Shown here in pieces: positions 45,062-55,347 of a stretch of DNA of 64,000 nt. The notes under the pieces are model-generated. The model was not told the origin of the DNA. It made no database searches and saw only the letters and a list, made by a program, of their open reading frames with translations. The position numbers were made by a program, and so were the translations under genes. Every line of letters starts with the position of its first letter. The first letter of the stretch is position 1. The DNA comes from Streptomyces sp. NRRL S-87 (GTDB lineage: Bacteria; Actinomycetota; Actinomycetes; Streptomycetales; Streptomycetaceae), in NCBI RefSeq assembly GCF_000719335.1, contig NZ_JOGB01000029.1, positions 76,797 to 140,796 on the forward strand. Reading direction: 5' to 3'.

Positions 45062-46465
45062 TCACGGCCGGGTCATGCGCAGGACGTCGAGTGCCTCGTC
45101 GAGCTGCTCCAGGGTGAGGTCGCCGCGTTCGACGTAACCGGACTCCAGGACCACCTCCCTGATGGTCCTGCGCTCCGCGAGGGACTTCTTGGCGACCTTC
45201 GCGGCCTCCTCGTACCCGATGTACTTGTTGAGCGGGGTGACCACGGAGGGCGAGGACTCGGCGTACTCGCGGGCCCGCTCGACGTTGGCGGTGATCCCGT
45301 CGACGGTGCGGTCGGCCAGCAGCCGGGAGGCGTTCGCGAGCAGCCGCACGGACTCCAGCAGGTTCTTCGCCATGACGGGGAGCATCACGTTGAGCTCGAA
45401 GTTGCCGGCCGCGCCGGCCACCGCGACGGTGGTGTCGTTGCCGGTCACCTGGGCGGCCACCATGAGCACCGCCTCCGGGACGACCGGGTTGACCTTGCCC
45501 GGCATGATCGACGACCCCGGCTGCAGGTCGGGGAGGTTGATTTCGGCCAATCCGGTGCGCGGCCCGGAGGACATCCAGCGCAGATCGTTCGCGATCTTCG
45601 TCAGCGAGACGGCGATCGTGCGCAGTTGTCCGGAGGTCTCGACGAGTCCGTCCCGGGCGCCCTGGGCCTCGAAGTGGTCGCGGGCCTCGGTGAGCGGCAG
45701 TCCGGTGGCGGCGGCCACCTCGGCGATGACGGCCGCGGAGAACCCGGGCGGGGTGTTGATGCCGGTGCCGACGGCCGTCCCGCCGAGGGGGAGTTCGGCG
45801 AGGCGGGGGAGGGCCGCCTCCAGGCGCTCGACGCCGTGGCGGATCTGGGCGGCGTACCCGCCGAACTCCTGCCCCAGGGTGACGGGGGTGGCGTCCATGA
45901 GGTGCGTCCGGCCCGACTTCACGACCTTCCCGAACTCCGCGGCCTTGCGCTCCAGCGCGGCCCGCAGGTGGTGCAGGGCGGGGACGAGGTCCTGGACGAC
46001 GGCGGCGGTGGCGGCGATGTGGATGCTGGACGGGAAGACGTCGTTGGAGCTCTGCGAGGCGTTGACGTGGTCGTTGGGGTGGACGTCGCGGCCCAGGCGC
46101 TCGGCGGCGAGGGTGGCGATCACCTCGTTGGCGTTCATGTTGGACGAGGTGCCGGATCCGGTCTGGAAGACGTCGACCGGAAACTGGTCGTCCCAGCGGC
46201 CCTCGGCGACCTCCTCGGCGGCGCTCGTGACGGCGTCCGCGATGTCCTGATCCAGTACCCCCAGGCGGGCGTTGACCTGCGCGGCGGCCGCCTTGATCCG
46301 GCCGAGGGCGGCGATGTGGGCGGATTCGAGCCGCTGCCCGGAGACGGGGAAGTTCAGCACCGCCCGCTGGGTCTGCGCACGCCACTTGGCCTGGGCGGGC
46401 ACGCGCACCTCGCCCATCGAGTCGTGCTCGATCCGGTACTCGGCCGGGGTCTGATCGTCGGTCAT
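45062..46465 (-). CDS. fumC: Class II fumarate hydratase
   Basis: A 467-residue cytoplasmic enzyme of the citric acid cycle that interconverts fumarate and L-malate without an iron-sulfur cluster. The superfamily signature [11 protein letters not shown] is present, along with [14 protein letters not shown] near the N-terminus and the HP region in [18 protein letters not shown]. Length matches the family. The ATG at 46465 has AGGAGG upstream; the much longer frame to the right is an artefact. It diverges from an SGNH hydrolase gene. An oxygen-sensitive class I fumarase is encoded 2.6 kb downstream on the same strand. Confidence 0.95.
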   Translation of the reverse strand: MTDDQTPAEYRIEHDSMGEVRVPAQAKWRAQTQRAVLNFPVSGQRLESAHIAALGRIKAAAAQVNARLGVLDQDIADAVTSAAEEVAEGRWDDQFPVDVFQTGSGTSSNMNANEVIATLAAERLGRDVHPNDHVNASQSSNDVFPSSIHIAATAAVVQDLVPALHHLRAALERKAAEFGKVVKSGRTHLMDATPVTLGQEFGGYAAQIRHGVERLEAALPRLAELPLGGTAVGTGINTPPGFSAAVIAEVAAATGLPLTEARDHFEAQGARDGLVETSGQLRTIAVSLTKIANDLRWMSSGPRTGLAEINLPDLQPGSSIMPGKVNPVVPEAVLMVAAQVTGNDTTVAVAGAAGNFELNVMLPVMAKNLLESVRLLANASRLLADRTVDGITANVERAREYAESSPSVVTPLNKYIGYEEAAKVAKKSLAERRTIREVVLESGYVERGDLTLEQLDEALDVLRMTRP

Positions 46466-46573
46466 GTTCGTGGCCTCCTCCAAAAGTTGAGCTCTTGTCT
46501 TGTTCGAACTATTCCCAAGCCCACTACCGGCCAGTAAATACCGGGGGTAACACTGACGTCGGGAGGGCGTTCC

Positions 46574-48097
46574 ATGGCGCGTACCACACCCATGTTCAGA
46601 TCTACCGTCGCCGCGGTGGCGGCGTTCGCGGCGGCCCTCGGGGGCATGGCCGCGATCACTCCCCTGGCCCACGCGGCCACCCCGTCGGGATCCGCCGTCG
46701 CACCGCTCCCACCCGAACTGGAGGCGATCCGGGCCGCCGAGGCCGTCAGGATCTACGGGGACTCCGCGGTCCGCCCGCTCGCCGAGCGCAGGACCGGGCT
46801 CATCTCCCTCGGGGACAGCGAGATCTCCGGCGAGGGCGTCGGGAACTACGACCCGGCCACCAACACCACGTCCAACCAGTGCCACCGCTCGCCCGACACC
46901 GCGATCCACCGGACCGGGATCGCCGCCGACTACACCTTCAACGTCGCGTGCTCGGGCGCGTACACCGGCAACATCCGCATCGGCGGCTCGAAGCAGTACG
47001 CCGACGAGCTGGTCCAGAGCGACAGCCTGGCCGTCAAGGCCCGCAACACCCGCATCAAGATGGTCGTGCTGGTGGCCGGCGCCAACGACGACCTCCAGTT
47101 CGGCCCCGTCATGACCGACTGCGTCACCCGCTGGGTGCTCAGCCAGGGCACCTGCGAGCCGAAGTACGGTCCCGGCTGGCAGGCCCGGGTCGACGGCCTG
47201 CGGCCGAAGGTCGAGGCCACCATCGGCGACCTGAAGACCGTCATGCGCGACGCCGGGTACGCCGACTCCGACTACAAGCTCGTGGTCATGGGCTACCCGA
47301 GCCCGATCGGGCCCGACTTCAACGACAACCCGAACTTCCCCGGCAAGCTCCCGGGCGGCTGCGCCGGCTACGACTCCGACGCGTCCTGGGGCCGCAACTA
47401 CGCGGTGCCGACCTTCGAGAAGGGCATGCGGGCCGCGGCCCGCAACGCGGGCGCGCTGTACCTCGACGCCTCGCGGCTCTTCCACGGCCACGAGGTGTGC
47501 ATGGAGGACACCTGGGCCCGCGGTCTCTACCTGGACCTGGGCGACCACTTCCCGTGGGACGAGAACACCGCCCGGCAGTCCTTCCACCCCAACTACAAGG
47601 GGCACGGCGCCTTCGCCGCCTGCCTGACCCGGTTCTACGACTCCGGGCTGCGCGAGGCCTCCTGCGCCGACCCGGCGTCGACCGGCACGCCGGTACTGGA
47701 GCCGGTCGCCTGGGACGACGCGTTCAAGCCCCTCAAGAACGAGGCCGGCGGCACGTGCCTCGACGCCGACGGCGGCGCCAGCGCCAACGGCACCAAGGTC
47801 ATCGGCTGGGACTGCCACGGCGGCCGCAACCAGGGCTGGTGGTACGACGCGGCCCGCAAGGCCCTGCACGTCGAACTGACCCACGACCGCTGCCTGGACG
47901 TCCCGGGCGCCGCCTACACGGCCGGCACCGGGCTGATCCTGTGGAACTGCCACGGCGGCGCCAACCAGCAGTTCACCCGCGACGGCGCCACCTACCGCCC
48001 GACGGCGGCCCCGTCGCTGTGCCTGACCCTGTCCGCCCCCAAGGACCAGCTCCGCCTGCAGCCCTGCAACGGCTCCGCGGGGCAGCGGTTCGCGTAG
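46574..48097 (+). CDS. Secreted SGNH hydrolase with ricin-type lectin domain
   Basis: A 507-residue exported esterase/lipase-like enzyme. The signal peptide ends near AHA-AT (residue 35). The SGNH domain (about 70-360) shows block I as [17 protein letters not shown] (nucleophile Ser in GDS), block III in [11 protein letters not shown], and the catalytic His in [13 protein letters not shown]. Residues about 380-507 form a beta-trefoil lectin with repeated QxW-like ends (NQGWWY, NQQFTR, GQRFA) that should bind a polysaccharide. The ATG at 46574 has GGGAGGG upstream. Many cysteines suggest disulfides. A wall or plant-polymer ester substrate is plausible. Confidence 0.87.
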   Translation: MARTTPMFRSTVAAVAAFAAALGGMAAITPLAHAATPSGSAVAPLPPELEAIRAAEAVRIYGDSAVRPLAERRTGLISLGDSEISGEGVGNYDPATNTTSNQCHRSPDTAIHRTGIAADYTFNVACSGAYTGNIRIGGSKQYADELVQSDSLAVKARNTRIKMVVLVAGANDDLQFGPVMTDCVTRWVLSQGTCEPKYGPGWQARVDGLRPKVEATIGDLKTVMRDAGYADSDYKLVVMGYPSPIGPDFNDNPNFPGKLPGGCAGYDSDASWGRNYAVPTFEKGMRAAARNAGALYLDASRLFHGHEVCMEDTWARGLYLDLGDHFPWDENTARQSFHPNYKGHGAFAACLTRFYDSGLREASCADPASTGTPVLEPVAWDDAFKPLKNEAGGTCLDADGGASANGTKVIGWDCHGGRNQGWWYDAARKALHVELTHDRCLDVPGAAYTAGTGLILWNCHGGANQQFTRDGATYRPTAAPSLCLTLSAPKDQLRLQPCNGSAGQRFA

Positions 48098-48138
48098 TCG
48101 CCGCACGCCGCCACCCGCACCACTCGTAACCCCCGCAG

Positions 48139-48162
48139 CCCGGCCGGGAGCATCCGGCCGGG
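48139..48162 (+). terminator. Hairpin after the SGNH-lectin gene
   Basis: A perfect 9-bp stem (48139-48147 with 48154-48162) and a 6-nt loop, followed by tgttgtgctgtt, 42 bp past the stop. Confidence 0.78.
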
Positions 48163-48387
48163 TGTTGTGCTGTTCCGGGGCTGCGTGCTGCGGGAGCCGC
48201 CGCCGGCCCCCGACACGCCCTCGGGAGACGGGTCCGACCCGTACCGCGCGGTGGTGGACCCACACCCCCTGCACCCGTCACACCGCGCCCCTACGGACTC
48301 GCCGGGCGAGCGGCGGGGGAGCGTCGGACAATGAAGGGGGCCCGGAGGGGAGGGCGCAGGGGGGTTCCCCATGCCAGGAGGCAGCAC

Positions 48388-48879
48388 ATGTCCCGCAGCT
48401 TCAGGAGACTCGGTGCGCTCGGCGCCTGCGCGGCCGCCGCCGTGGTCCTCAGCGGCCCGGTCCCCGCTTCCGCGGCCGTCGATCTGGACTTCACCCTGTA
48501 CGCCAAGGAGGTCGCGTCCCAGCAGAGCGGCCCGACCGGCCAGCCGGCCGAGACCGGGGCCGTCTACACGTTCGCCGACGACATCTACCGCACCAAGGGC
48601 GGGGACGTGGTCGGGCGGGACGGTGTGACCTGCACCGTCGTGCGCACCGGGAGCTCGGGCAACGACGTGCTGTGCGTCGGCAACGTCGTCCTGAACGGCG
48701 GTCCCGGCGGGCAGCTGACCCTCCAGTCCCTCACGTCGGTGGACCCCTCCAACACGCAGACGGCCGCCTTCGACGCCGCGGTCACCGGCGGCACCGGCGA
48801 CTTCAAGGACGTGGGCGGCTACGTCCGCCTGACCGTGGACGGCGACTACGAGCGGATGGAGTTCCACCTCACCCGCTGA
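48388..48879 (+). CDS. Secreted allene-oxide-cyclase-like barrel protein
   Basis: A 163-residue exported protein. Residues 1-30 form a signal peptide (MSRSFRRLGALGACAAAAVV, cleavage after ASA). The mature part has the eight-strand barrel pattern of the allene oxide cyclase/dirigent-like group, with VYTFADDIYRTKGGDVVGRDG, a Cys pair (VTCTVV and VLCVGN), and GDFKDVGGYVRLTVDG near the end. Bacterial members are poorly studied and no activity can be stated. The ATG at 48388 follows CAGGAGG; the longer frame is not supported. Confidence 0.72.
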   Translation: MSRSFRRLGALGACAAAAVVLSGPVPASAAVDLDFTLYAKEVASQQSGPTGQPAETGAVYTFADDIYRTKGGDVVGRDGVTCTVVRTGSSGNDVLCVGNVVLNGGPGGQLTLQSLTSVDPSNTQTAAFDAAVTGGTGDFKDVGGYVRLTVDGDYERMEFHLTR

Positions 48880-48959
48880 CCGCGGGTCAACCAGCCCGTG
48901 CGCAAGCGCCTGTGGGGCCACCGGGGCTTCGGCAGCCACGGACGCCGGGGCCGGACGCG

Positions 48960-48999
48960 CCGGAGCCCGCCCGCGCCCTGGCGGGGCGGCGGGCTCCGG
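48960..48999. terminator. Hairpin between convergent genes
   Basis: A perfect 12-bp stem (48960-48971 with 48988-48999) and a 16-nt loop, between the barrel protein and the class I fumarase, which face each other. Confidence 0.75.
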
Positions 49000-49017
49000 T
49001 ACGCGGGTCGGGTGGGC

Positions 49018-50682
<1,665 letters not shown>

Positions 50683-50841
50683 GGGACGGCCATTCCTCAC
50701 TCGGCGGACGGCGCTGACGACCTATTGGCAGCGCGACACTCCAGCGTAGGTCCTCCGTCGAGCGCCTCGTCTGTGAGGTAAGGCTCACTGGGGCCGGAAA
50801 CGGCCCTATCGCGATCTATCGCGTCTCGCTATGCTGCTGGC

Positions 50842-51492
50842 GTGGACCTCGAAAAGCACCCCGCGGGCGATGCCGCCCTCCGTGCCTCCGACGCCGACCG
50901 CGACCGGATCGGGCAGATCCTGGCCGACGCCCTGGCCGAGGGCCGGCTCACCGCGGAGGAGCACGCCGAGCGGCTGGACTCGCTGTACGCGCTGAAGACC
51001 GTCGGGGAGCTCGAGACGCTCGTACGGGACCTCCCGGGTGCGCACCGGAACCGGCCGGCGCCCCTCCCGGCCCCGGAGGCCGCCCCCGCGTACGCAGCCC
51101 CCGGCGAGGCCGACACGGTGGTCGCGGTGTGCAGCAGCGCGGTCCGCAAGGGCCGCTGGCGCCCCCGGGCGCGCACGCAGGTGGTCTCCGTGATGGGCGA
51201 CGTGGAGATCGACCTCTCCGAGGCCGTTTTCGAGCAGCAGGTCGTCGAGCTCAGGGTGGTCTCGGTCCTGGGGAACATCGAGATCAAGGTGCCCGAGAAC
51301 GTGACCCTGCGCAGCCACGGCGGCGGCATCCTCGGTGCGTTCGAAGTGGTCACCACCGAGGCGCCGGACCCCGGCGCGCCCGTGGTGATCCTGCGCGGAT
51401 TCTCGTTGCTGGGGAACGTGGAGGCCAAGCCGCGCGCCGGCCGCCGGCTCGCGGACCTCTCCGGCCGGCTGCGCGGGCGCGCCGGTTCCTGA
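50842..51492 (+). CDS. DUF1707 domain protein with LiaF-like C-terminal region
   Basis: A 216-residue protein. The N-terminal DUF1707 helical domain (about 12-66) reads LRASDADRDRIGQILADALAEGRLTAEEHAERLD. A Pro/Ala-rich linker follows. The C-terminal half (about 88-205) is beta-rich, with VVSVMGDVEIDLSEAVFE and VVSVLGNIEIKVPENV repeating in the manner of LiaF/DUF2154 proteins, which respond to wall-active antibiotics. There is no membrane helix, so it probably acts in the cytoplasm. The GTG start has no clear ribosome site; two CTATCGCG repeats and a TATGCT -10-like element lie just upstream. Confidence 0.8.
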   Translation: MDLEKHPAGDAALRASDADRDRIGQILADALAEGRLTAEEHAERLDSLYALKTVGELETLVRDLPGAHRNRPAPLPAPEAAPAYAAPGEADTVVAVCSSAVRKGRWRPRARTQVVSVMGDVEIDLSEAVFEQQVVELRVVSVLGNIEIKVPENVTLRSHGGGILGAFEVVTTEAPDPGAPVVILRGFSLLGNVEAKPRAGRRLADLSGRLRGRAGS

Positions 51493-51739
51493 GCGGCCGG
51501 GGGCGGTGCTCCGACCCAGCCAGGGCCCGCGGCGCGCGGTCTCCAGGACGGCGGTCCCCGGGCCCCGCTCGGAGGCCCCCGGCGGACCCGGCCGGAACTC
51601 GTCCGGGGGGACGGGCGAATTCCGGTCAGAAGTCCGCGGCCCGATCCGGGGCGACGGCACGCAGTGCTTAGGCGCGCGCACAGCGGGTAGGGACTGACGC
51701 ATCGTCTCTCGCTCGCGAATCCGTCGTCAGGAGAAGACC

Positions 51740-52117
51740 GTGCTTCAACCGCCGCATCAGTCCTTGCAGGTAGCCGCTGTTCCGAGTCTTCCGAACCAGC
51801 GGGTGCCAAGCAGGGAGGAGGACGGCCCATGGCATCTGGACGCGGTCTGCCGCCGGGACGAGGCCGGACTCTTCTTCGCCCCCTCCAAGGAGCCGACGGC
51901 CGCGCGCCTGTCGCGCGAGGAGGCCGCGAAGCGGGTGTGCGCCCGCTGTCCCGTGATGGTCGCGTGCCGCGAGCACGCGCTGCTCCAGCCCGAGCCGTAC
52001 GGCGTGTGGGGCGGGCTCACCGCCGCCGAGCGGCGCGTGGTGCTGGCCCGCCGCCGGCGTCGTGCGGGGGACCTGCGCCAGGCCCCGCCCGCCGGCCCCG
52101 TGGCCGCCGCCGGCTGA
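51740..52117 (+). CDS. wblI: WhiB-like iron-sulfur regulator
   Basis: A 125-residue transcription factor unique to actinobacteria. Four conserved cysteines, Cys37, Cys67, Cys70 and Cys76 (AVCRRDE, then VCARCPVMVAC), bind a [4Fe-4S] cluster. GVWGG (residues 88-92) is the beta-turn that contacts the sigma factor, and the basic RRRRR stretch after it binds DNA. Such proteins control development, antibiotic resistance or redox stress. The GTG at 51740 follows CAGGAG. The symbol is given because the neighbours (class I fumarase, DUF1707, glpX) match what I recall for S. coelicolor wblI; the sequence match was not tested. Confidence 0.9.
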   Translation: MLQPPHQSLQVAAVPSLPNQRVPSREEDGPWHLDAVCRRDEAGLFFAPSKEPTAARLSREEAAKRVCARCPVMVACREHALLQPEPYGVWGGLTAAERRVVLARRRRRAGDLRQAPPAGPVAAAG

Positions 52118-52153
52118 CCGGCGTACGGCGGGCCGGGCGCCGTACCGACGCGA

Positions 52154-52186
52154 AAGGGGCGGTCCCCCGCACAGGGACCGCCCCTT
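52154..52186. terminator. Bidirectional hairpin between the wbl gene and glpX
   Basis: A perfect 13-bp stem (52154-52166 with 52174-52186) and a 7-nt loop; aa at one end and tt at the other let it work in both directions. Confidence 0.88.
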
Positions 52187-52229
52187 CGTCGCGTCCGGCC
52201 GCGGGTCCGGAGCGCCGGACCCGGTCGCG

Positions 52230-53261
52230 CTACTGCGCGCGGTCGAAGTCGATCGCGCTGTAGGCGCGCAGCTTCGAGAGCCGGTGCGTGGAGTCGATCT
52301 TCCGGATCGTGCCCGACTTCGAGCGCATGACCAGCGACGACGTGGTGGCCGTCTCCGAGCGGTAGTGGACGCCGCGCAGCAGCTCGCCGTCGGTGATGCC
52401 GGTGGCGACGAAGAAGACGTTGTCGCCGGAGACCAGGTCGTTGGTCGACAGCACGCGGTCGAGGTCGTGGCCCGCGTCCAGGGCCTTCTGGCGCTCGGCC
52501 TCGTCCTTGGGCCACAGCTTGCCCTGGATCACGCCGCCCAGGCACTTTATGGCGCAGGCCGAGATGATGCCCTCGGGGGTGCCGCCGATGCCCATCAGCA
52601 GGTCGACGCCGGTGCCCTCGCGGGCGGCCATGATCGAGCCGGCCACGTCGCCGTCGGAGATGAACTTGATGCGCGCGCCGGTCTCGCGGATCTCCTTGAC
52701 GATGCCCTCGTGGCGGGGGCGGTCGAGGATGACGACGGTGATGTCCTCCACGGCCATGTTCTTGGCCTTGGCGACGCGGCGGATGTTGACCGACACCGGG
52801 GCGTTGATGTCGACGAAGTCGGCGGCCTCGGGGCCCGTGACCAGCTTCTCCATGTAGAAGACCGCGGACGGGTCGAACATGGTGCCGCGGTCGGCGGCGG
52901 CGAGGACGGCGATGGCGTTGGGCATGCCCTTCGCGTTCAGGGTGGTGCCGTCGATCGGGTCGACCGCGATGTCCACCTCGGCGCCGGTGCCGTCGCCGAC
53001 CCGTTCGCCGTTGAACAGCATCGGGGCCTCGTCCTTCTCGCCCTCGCCGATGACGACCACGCCGTTCATCGACACGGTCGAGACGAGGGTGCGCATGGCC
53101 CGGACCGCCGCGCCGTCCGCGCCGATCTTGTCGCCGCGGCCCACCCAGCGGCCGGCGGCCATGGCGGCGGCCTCGGTGACCCGGACGAGCTCGAGGGCCA
53201 GGTTGCGGTCGGGAGCCTCGGGAGAGACCACGAGCTGGGGCGGCAAGTTGTGCTCGGTCAT
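52230..53261 (-). CDS. glpX: Class II fructose-1,6-bisphosphatase GlpX
   Basis: A 343-residue cytoplasmic enzyme that converts fructose 1,6-bisphosphate to fructose 6-phosphate, a needed step of gluconeogenesis in actinobacteria. The metal/phosphate motifs are [11 protein letters not shown] and [11 protein letters not shown]; further family blocks are [14 protein letters not shown] and [12 protein letters not shown]. The ATG at 53261 is chosen because AGGAAGG lies nine bases upstream and the conserved protein begins there. The extra upstream frame has no support. It is convergent with the wbl gene and divergent from the DUF4245 gene. Confidence 0.95.
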   Translation of the reverse strand: MTEHNLPPQLVVSPEAPDRNLALELVRVTEAAAMAAGRWVGRGDKIGADGAAVRAMRTLVSTVSMNGVVVIGEGEKDEAPMLFNGERVGDGTGAEVDIAVDPIDGTTLNAKGMPNAIAVLAAADRGTMFDPSAVFYMEKLVTGPEAADFVDINAPVSVNIRRVAKAKNMAVEDITVVILDRPRHEGIVKEIRETGARIKFISDGDVAGSIMAAREGTGVDLLMGIGGTPEGIISACAIKCLGGVIQGKLWPKDEAERQKALDAGHDLDRVLSTNDLVSGDNVFFVATGITDGELLRGVHYRSETATTSSLVMRSKSGTIRKIDSTHRLSKLRAYSAIDFDRAQ

Positions 53262-53461
53262 CGGAGCGCACCTTCCTGTACGACGACGGCCGGAAAGAAG
53301 AGAGGGTGCTGCGACTCTATCGGTAGGTCGACAAACTGAGCAGAGGGGGGCACGTATGAGCGGCATATCGCGGCATATGGTCATCGGCTTGGTATCTGCC
53401 CGCTTTGGTCCCCTCCACCACACCCCCCTGCGGATGATCGCCCCCATGGATGGGGGACGAT

Positions 53462-53992
53462 GTGTCCGTGGCAGGTATGAAAGGCAAGCAGACGGTCTGG
53501 GACATGGTGCGGTCCCTGGCGGTGATCGGCCTCGTGGTCGGCGCCATCTACATCTTCATCCCGCATGACGACAAGGCCGATCCGACCCGCGTGGTGGACT
53601 ACCGCGTCGAGCTGATCACCGCCCGGCGCGCGGCCCCGTACCCGGTCGCCGCGCCGCAGGGGCTTTCGGCCGACTGGCGGGCGACCTCGGTGTCGTACGA
53701 GCGCAGGAGCGGCAACGCGTGGCACCTCGGCTTCCTCGACCCCGCGGGGCAGTACGCCGCGGTCGAGCAGTCGACGCTGCCGGCGCGGACGTACGTTCCG
53801 AAGGTGACGCAGAAGGCGGAGCTGACCGACCGCACGCAGGCCGTGGGCGACGCGACCTGGCAGGTGTGGGAGGGCGAGAAGTACGACGCCCTCGTGCGCG
53901 AGGAGAAGGGCTCCACCACCGTCGTGACCGGTACGGGCTCGATCGCGCAGCTCACGGAGCTGGCGCGGGCGCTCAAGGCGGAGCGGGGCTGA
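53462..53992 (+). CDS. DUF4245 membrane-anchored protein
   Basis: A 176-residue protein with one N-terminal membrane helix ([21 protein letters not shown], about residues 15-34) and an external domain of about 140 residues. The domain has family-typical text ([22 protein letters not shown], then WRATSVSYE and [17 protein letters not shown]). DUF4245 proteins usually sit beside glpX in actinobacteria, as here, but their function is unknown. Start choice is uncertain: the GTG at 53462 has GGGGGA at a good distance, while the ATG codons at 53450 and 53477 are alternatives. Confidence 0.82.
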   Translation: MSVAGMKGKQTVWDMVRSLAVIGLVVGAIYIFIPHDDKADPTRVVDYRVELITARRAAPYPVAAPQGLSADWRATSVSYERRSGNAWHLGFLDPAGQYAAVEQSTLPARTYVPKVTQKAELTDRTQAVGDATWQVWEGEKYDALVREEKGSTTVVTGTGSIAQLTELARALKAERG

Positions 53993-54041
53993 CCCCGCGG
54001 GCGGCCGCCGAGGGTCGGCGGCCGCACGGCCGGACCGCGTG

Positions 54042-54111
54042 CCGGCGGGCCGGACCTCATGCCCGGCAGCCCGGACCGCACCCCCGGCGGGCCGGACCTC
54101 ATGCCCGGCAG
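54042..54111. repeat. Intergenic 42-bp-period tandem repeat
   Basis: A 28-bp block at 54042-54069 is repeated exactly at 54084-54111, with related sequence between and around. It lies between the DUF4245 gene and its terminator. Confidence 0.8.
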
Positions 54112-54143
54112 GCCGTGCCGCACCCCCCGGCACGGCAAGCGAA

Positions 54144-54177
54144 AGAGGCCGCCCCCGGCATCCGGGGTGCGGCCTCT
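54144..54177. terminator. Hairpin between DUF4245 and the nitroreductase gene
   Basis: A 9-bp outer stem (54144-54152 with 54169-54177) continues through an inner CCCCGG/CCGGGG stem. It serves two convergent genes. Confidence 0.85.
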
Positions 54178-54227
54178 CGTCGCTTCGGCGTCTCGCCTAC
54201 GCCGTTCGGGGGTCTGGATCCGGTGGA

Positions 54228-54815
54228 TCAGACGGTGGTGACGACCTCGTCGAAGGACAGGCGCGGGCTGCGGTCGTACCAGGCGCCCTCGCCCGGCTTG
54301 CCGATGTTGACGATCATCAGCGGGGTGTGGTCGTCGTCCAGGAACTCCTTGCGGACGCCCTCGAGGTCGGCGCCGGTCATCGGGCCGGCGGCCAGGCCGG
54401 CGGCCCGCACGCCCACGATGAAGTACGCGGCCTGCAGCGCGGCGTTCATGCCGGCGAAGCCCTCGCGGACCGGGCGCTCGGTGAAGAAGCCGGCGGCCTG
54501 CGGGTAGCTCGGCAGCAGCTTCGGGATCTCCTCGTGGAACTCGTTGTCCGCGGAGAGGATCGCGACCAGCGGGGCGGTGGCGGTCTTGGCCTTGTTGCCC
54601 TCGGACATGAGGTCGACCAGGCGCTGGCGGGCCTCGGCGGAGCGGACCAGGGTCACGCGCAGCGGGGTCGCGTTGAAAGCGGTCGGGCCGTACTTGACCA
54701 GGTCGTAGATGGCCTGGACCTGCTCGTCCGTGACGGGCTCGTCCGTGAAGGTGTTGGCGGTGCGGGCCTCGCGGAACAGGAGGTCCTGGGCGGCGGTGTC
54801 GAGAACGAGGGACAT
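54228..54815 (-). CDS. Nitroreductase-family malonic semialdehyde reductase (RutE/HadB type)
   Basis: A 195-residue flavoenzyme of the nitroreductase fold. The pattern (LLFREARTANTFTDEPVTDEQV, YDLVKYGPTAFNATPLRVTLVRS, AAGLAAGPMTGADLEGV and a final PLMIVNIGKPGEGAWYDRSPRLSFDEVV) matches the group that reduces malonic semialdehyde or related aldehydes with NAD(P)H, as in pyrimidine breakdown. The ATG at 54815 has GGAAGG upstream. The gene stands alone here, with no rut genes nearby. The promoter region to its right contains short AT-rich inverted repeats. Confidence 0.88.
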   Translation of the reverse strand: MSLVLDTAAQDLLFREARTANTFTDEPVTDEQVQAIYDLVKYGPTAFNATPLRVTLVRSAEARQRLVDLMSEGNKAKTATAPLVAILSADNEFHEEIPKLLPSYPQAAGFFTERPVREGFAGMNAALQAAYFIVGVRAAGLAAGPMTGADLEGVRKEFLDDDHTPLMIVNIGKPGEGAWYDRSPRLSFDEVVTTV

Positions 54816-54872
54816 CGGATGCCTTCCATGTGCGGGTCGAAGCGACGTGGACGACTCTAGGCGCGAAATAGA

Positions 54873-54928
54873 TGAAACTTCAACTAAACCGGCCTCGGAG
54901 TGGTTCACTTCACAGATTGTTCATCTGT
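54873..54928 (-). promoter_or_regulatory. AT-rich inverted repeats before the nitroreductase gene
   Basis: TGAA-AC-TTCA lies at 54873-54882, and ACAGAT (54912-54917) pairs with ATCTGT (54923-54928) across 5 bp. Both are in the 58-113 bp before the start codon, where an operator or promoter would sit. The regulator is unknown. Confidence 0.45.
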
Positions 54929-55036
54929 CAACGAGTCCGGCTTCGTCGGCGGACCCAGCGCGCAACAACCTGCCCGCGCAGGTACGTTATTCCCGGGCGC
55001 CTCGAAATGCCCCGGAGTCCCGCTCGACGCCCCCGA

Positions 55037-55288
55037 TCAACCGTCCTCGCGGCCGTCCTCGCCACCGTCCCCGCGCTCCTCCGCCCGCTCCCGGGCGGCC
55101 AGCGCCGAGTCGAGCCGGGCCCGCGCCCCCTCCAGCCAGTGCCGGCAGACCTGCGCCAGCTCCTCGCCGCGCTCCCACAGGGCCAGCGACTCCTCCAGCG
55201 TCGTACCGCCCGCCTCGAGGCGGCGTACCACCTCGATGAGCTCGTCGCGGGCCTGCTCGTAGCCCAGTGCCGTGTTCGTCTCGGCCAT
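55037..55288 (-). CDS. xseB: Exonuclease VII small subunit
   Basis: An 83-residue protein, the small subunit of the single-strand DNA exonuclease VII. It has the typical helical hairpin: [37 protein letters not shown] and [15 protein letters not shown], followed by a charged, Gly-rich end. Several copies of it wrap the large subunit. It lies 59 bp after xseA on the same strand, as expected for a joint transcript. Confidence 0.93.
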   Translation of the reverse strand: MAETNTALGYEQARDELIEVVRRLEAGGTTLEESLALWERGEELAQVCRHWLEGARARLDSALAARERAEERGDGGEDGREDG

Positions 55289-55347
55289 GCGGGATCACCT
55301 CAAGTCGATGGGGAAGGGGATGGGGAAGCGGAAGCGGAAGCGTTGCG

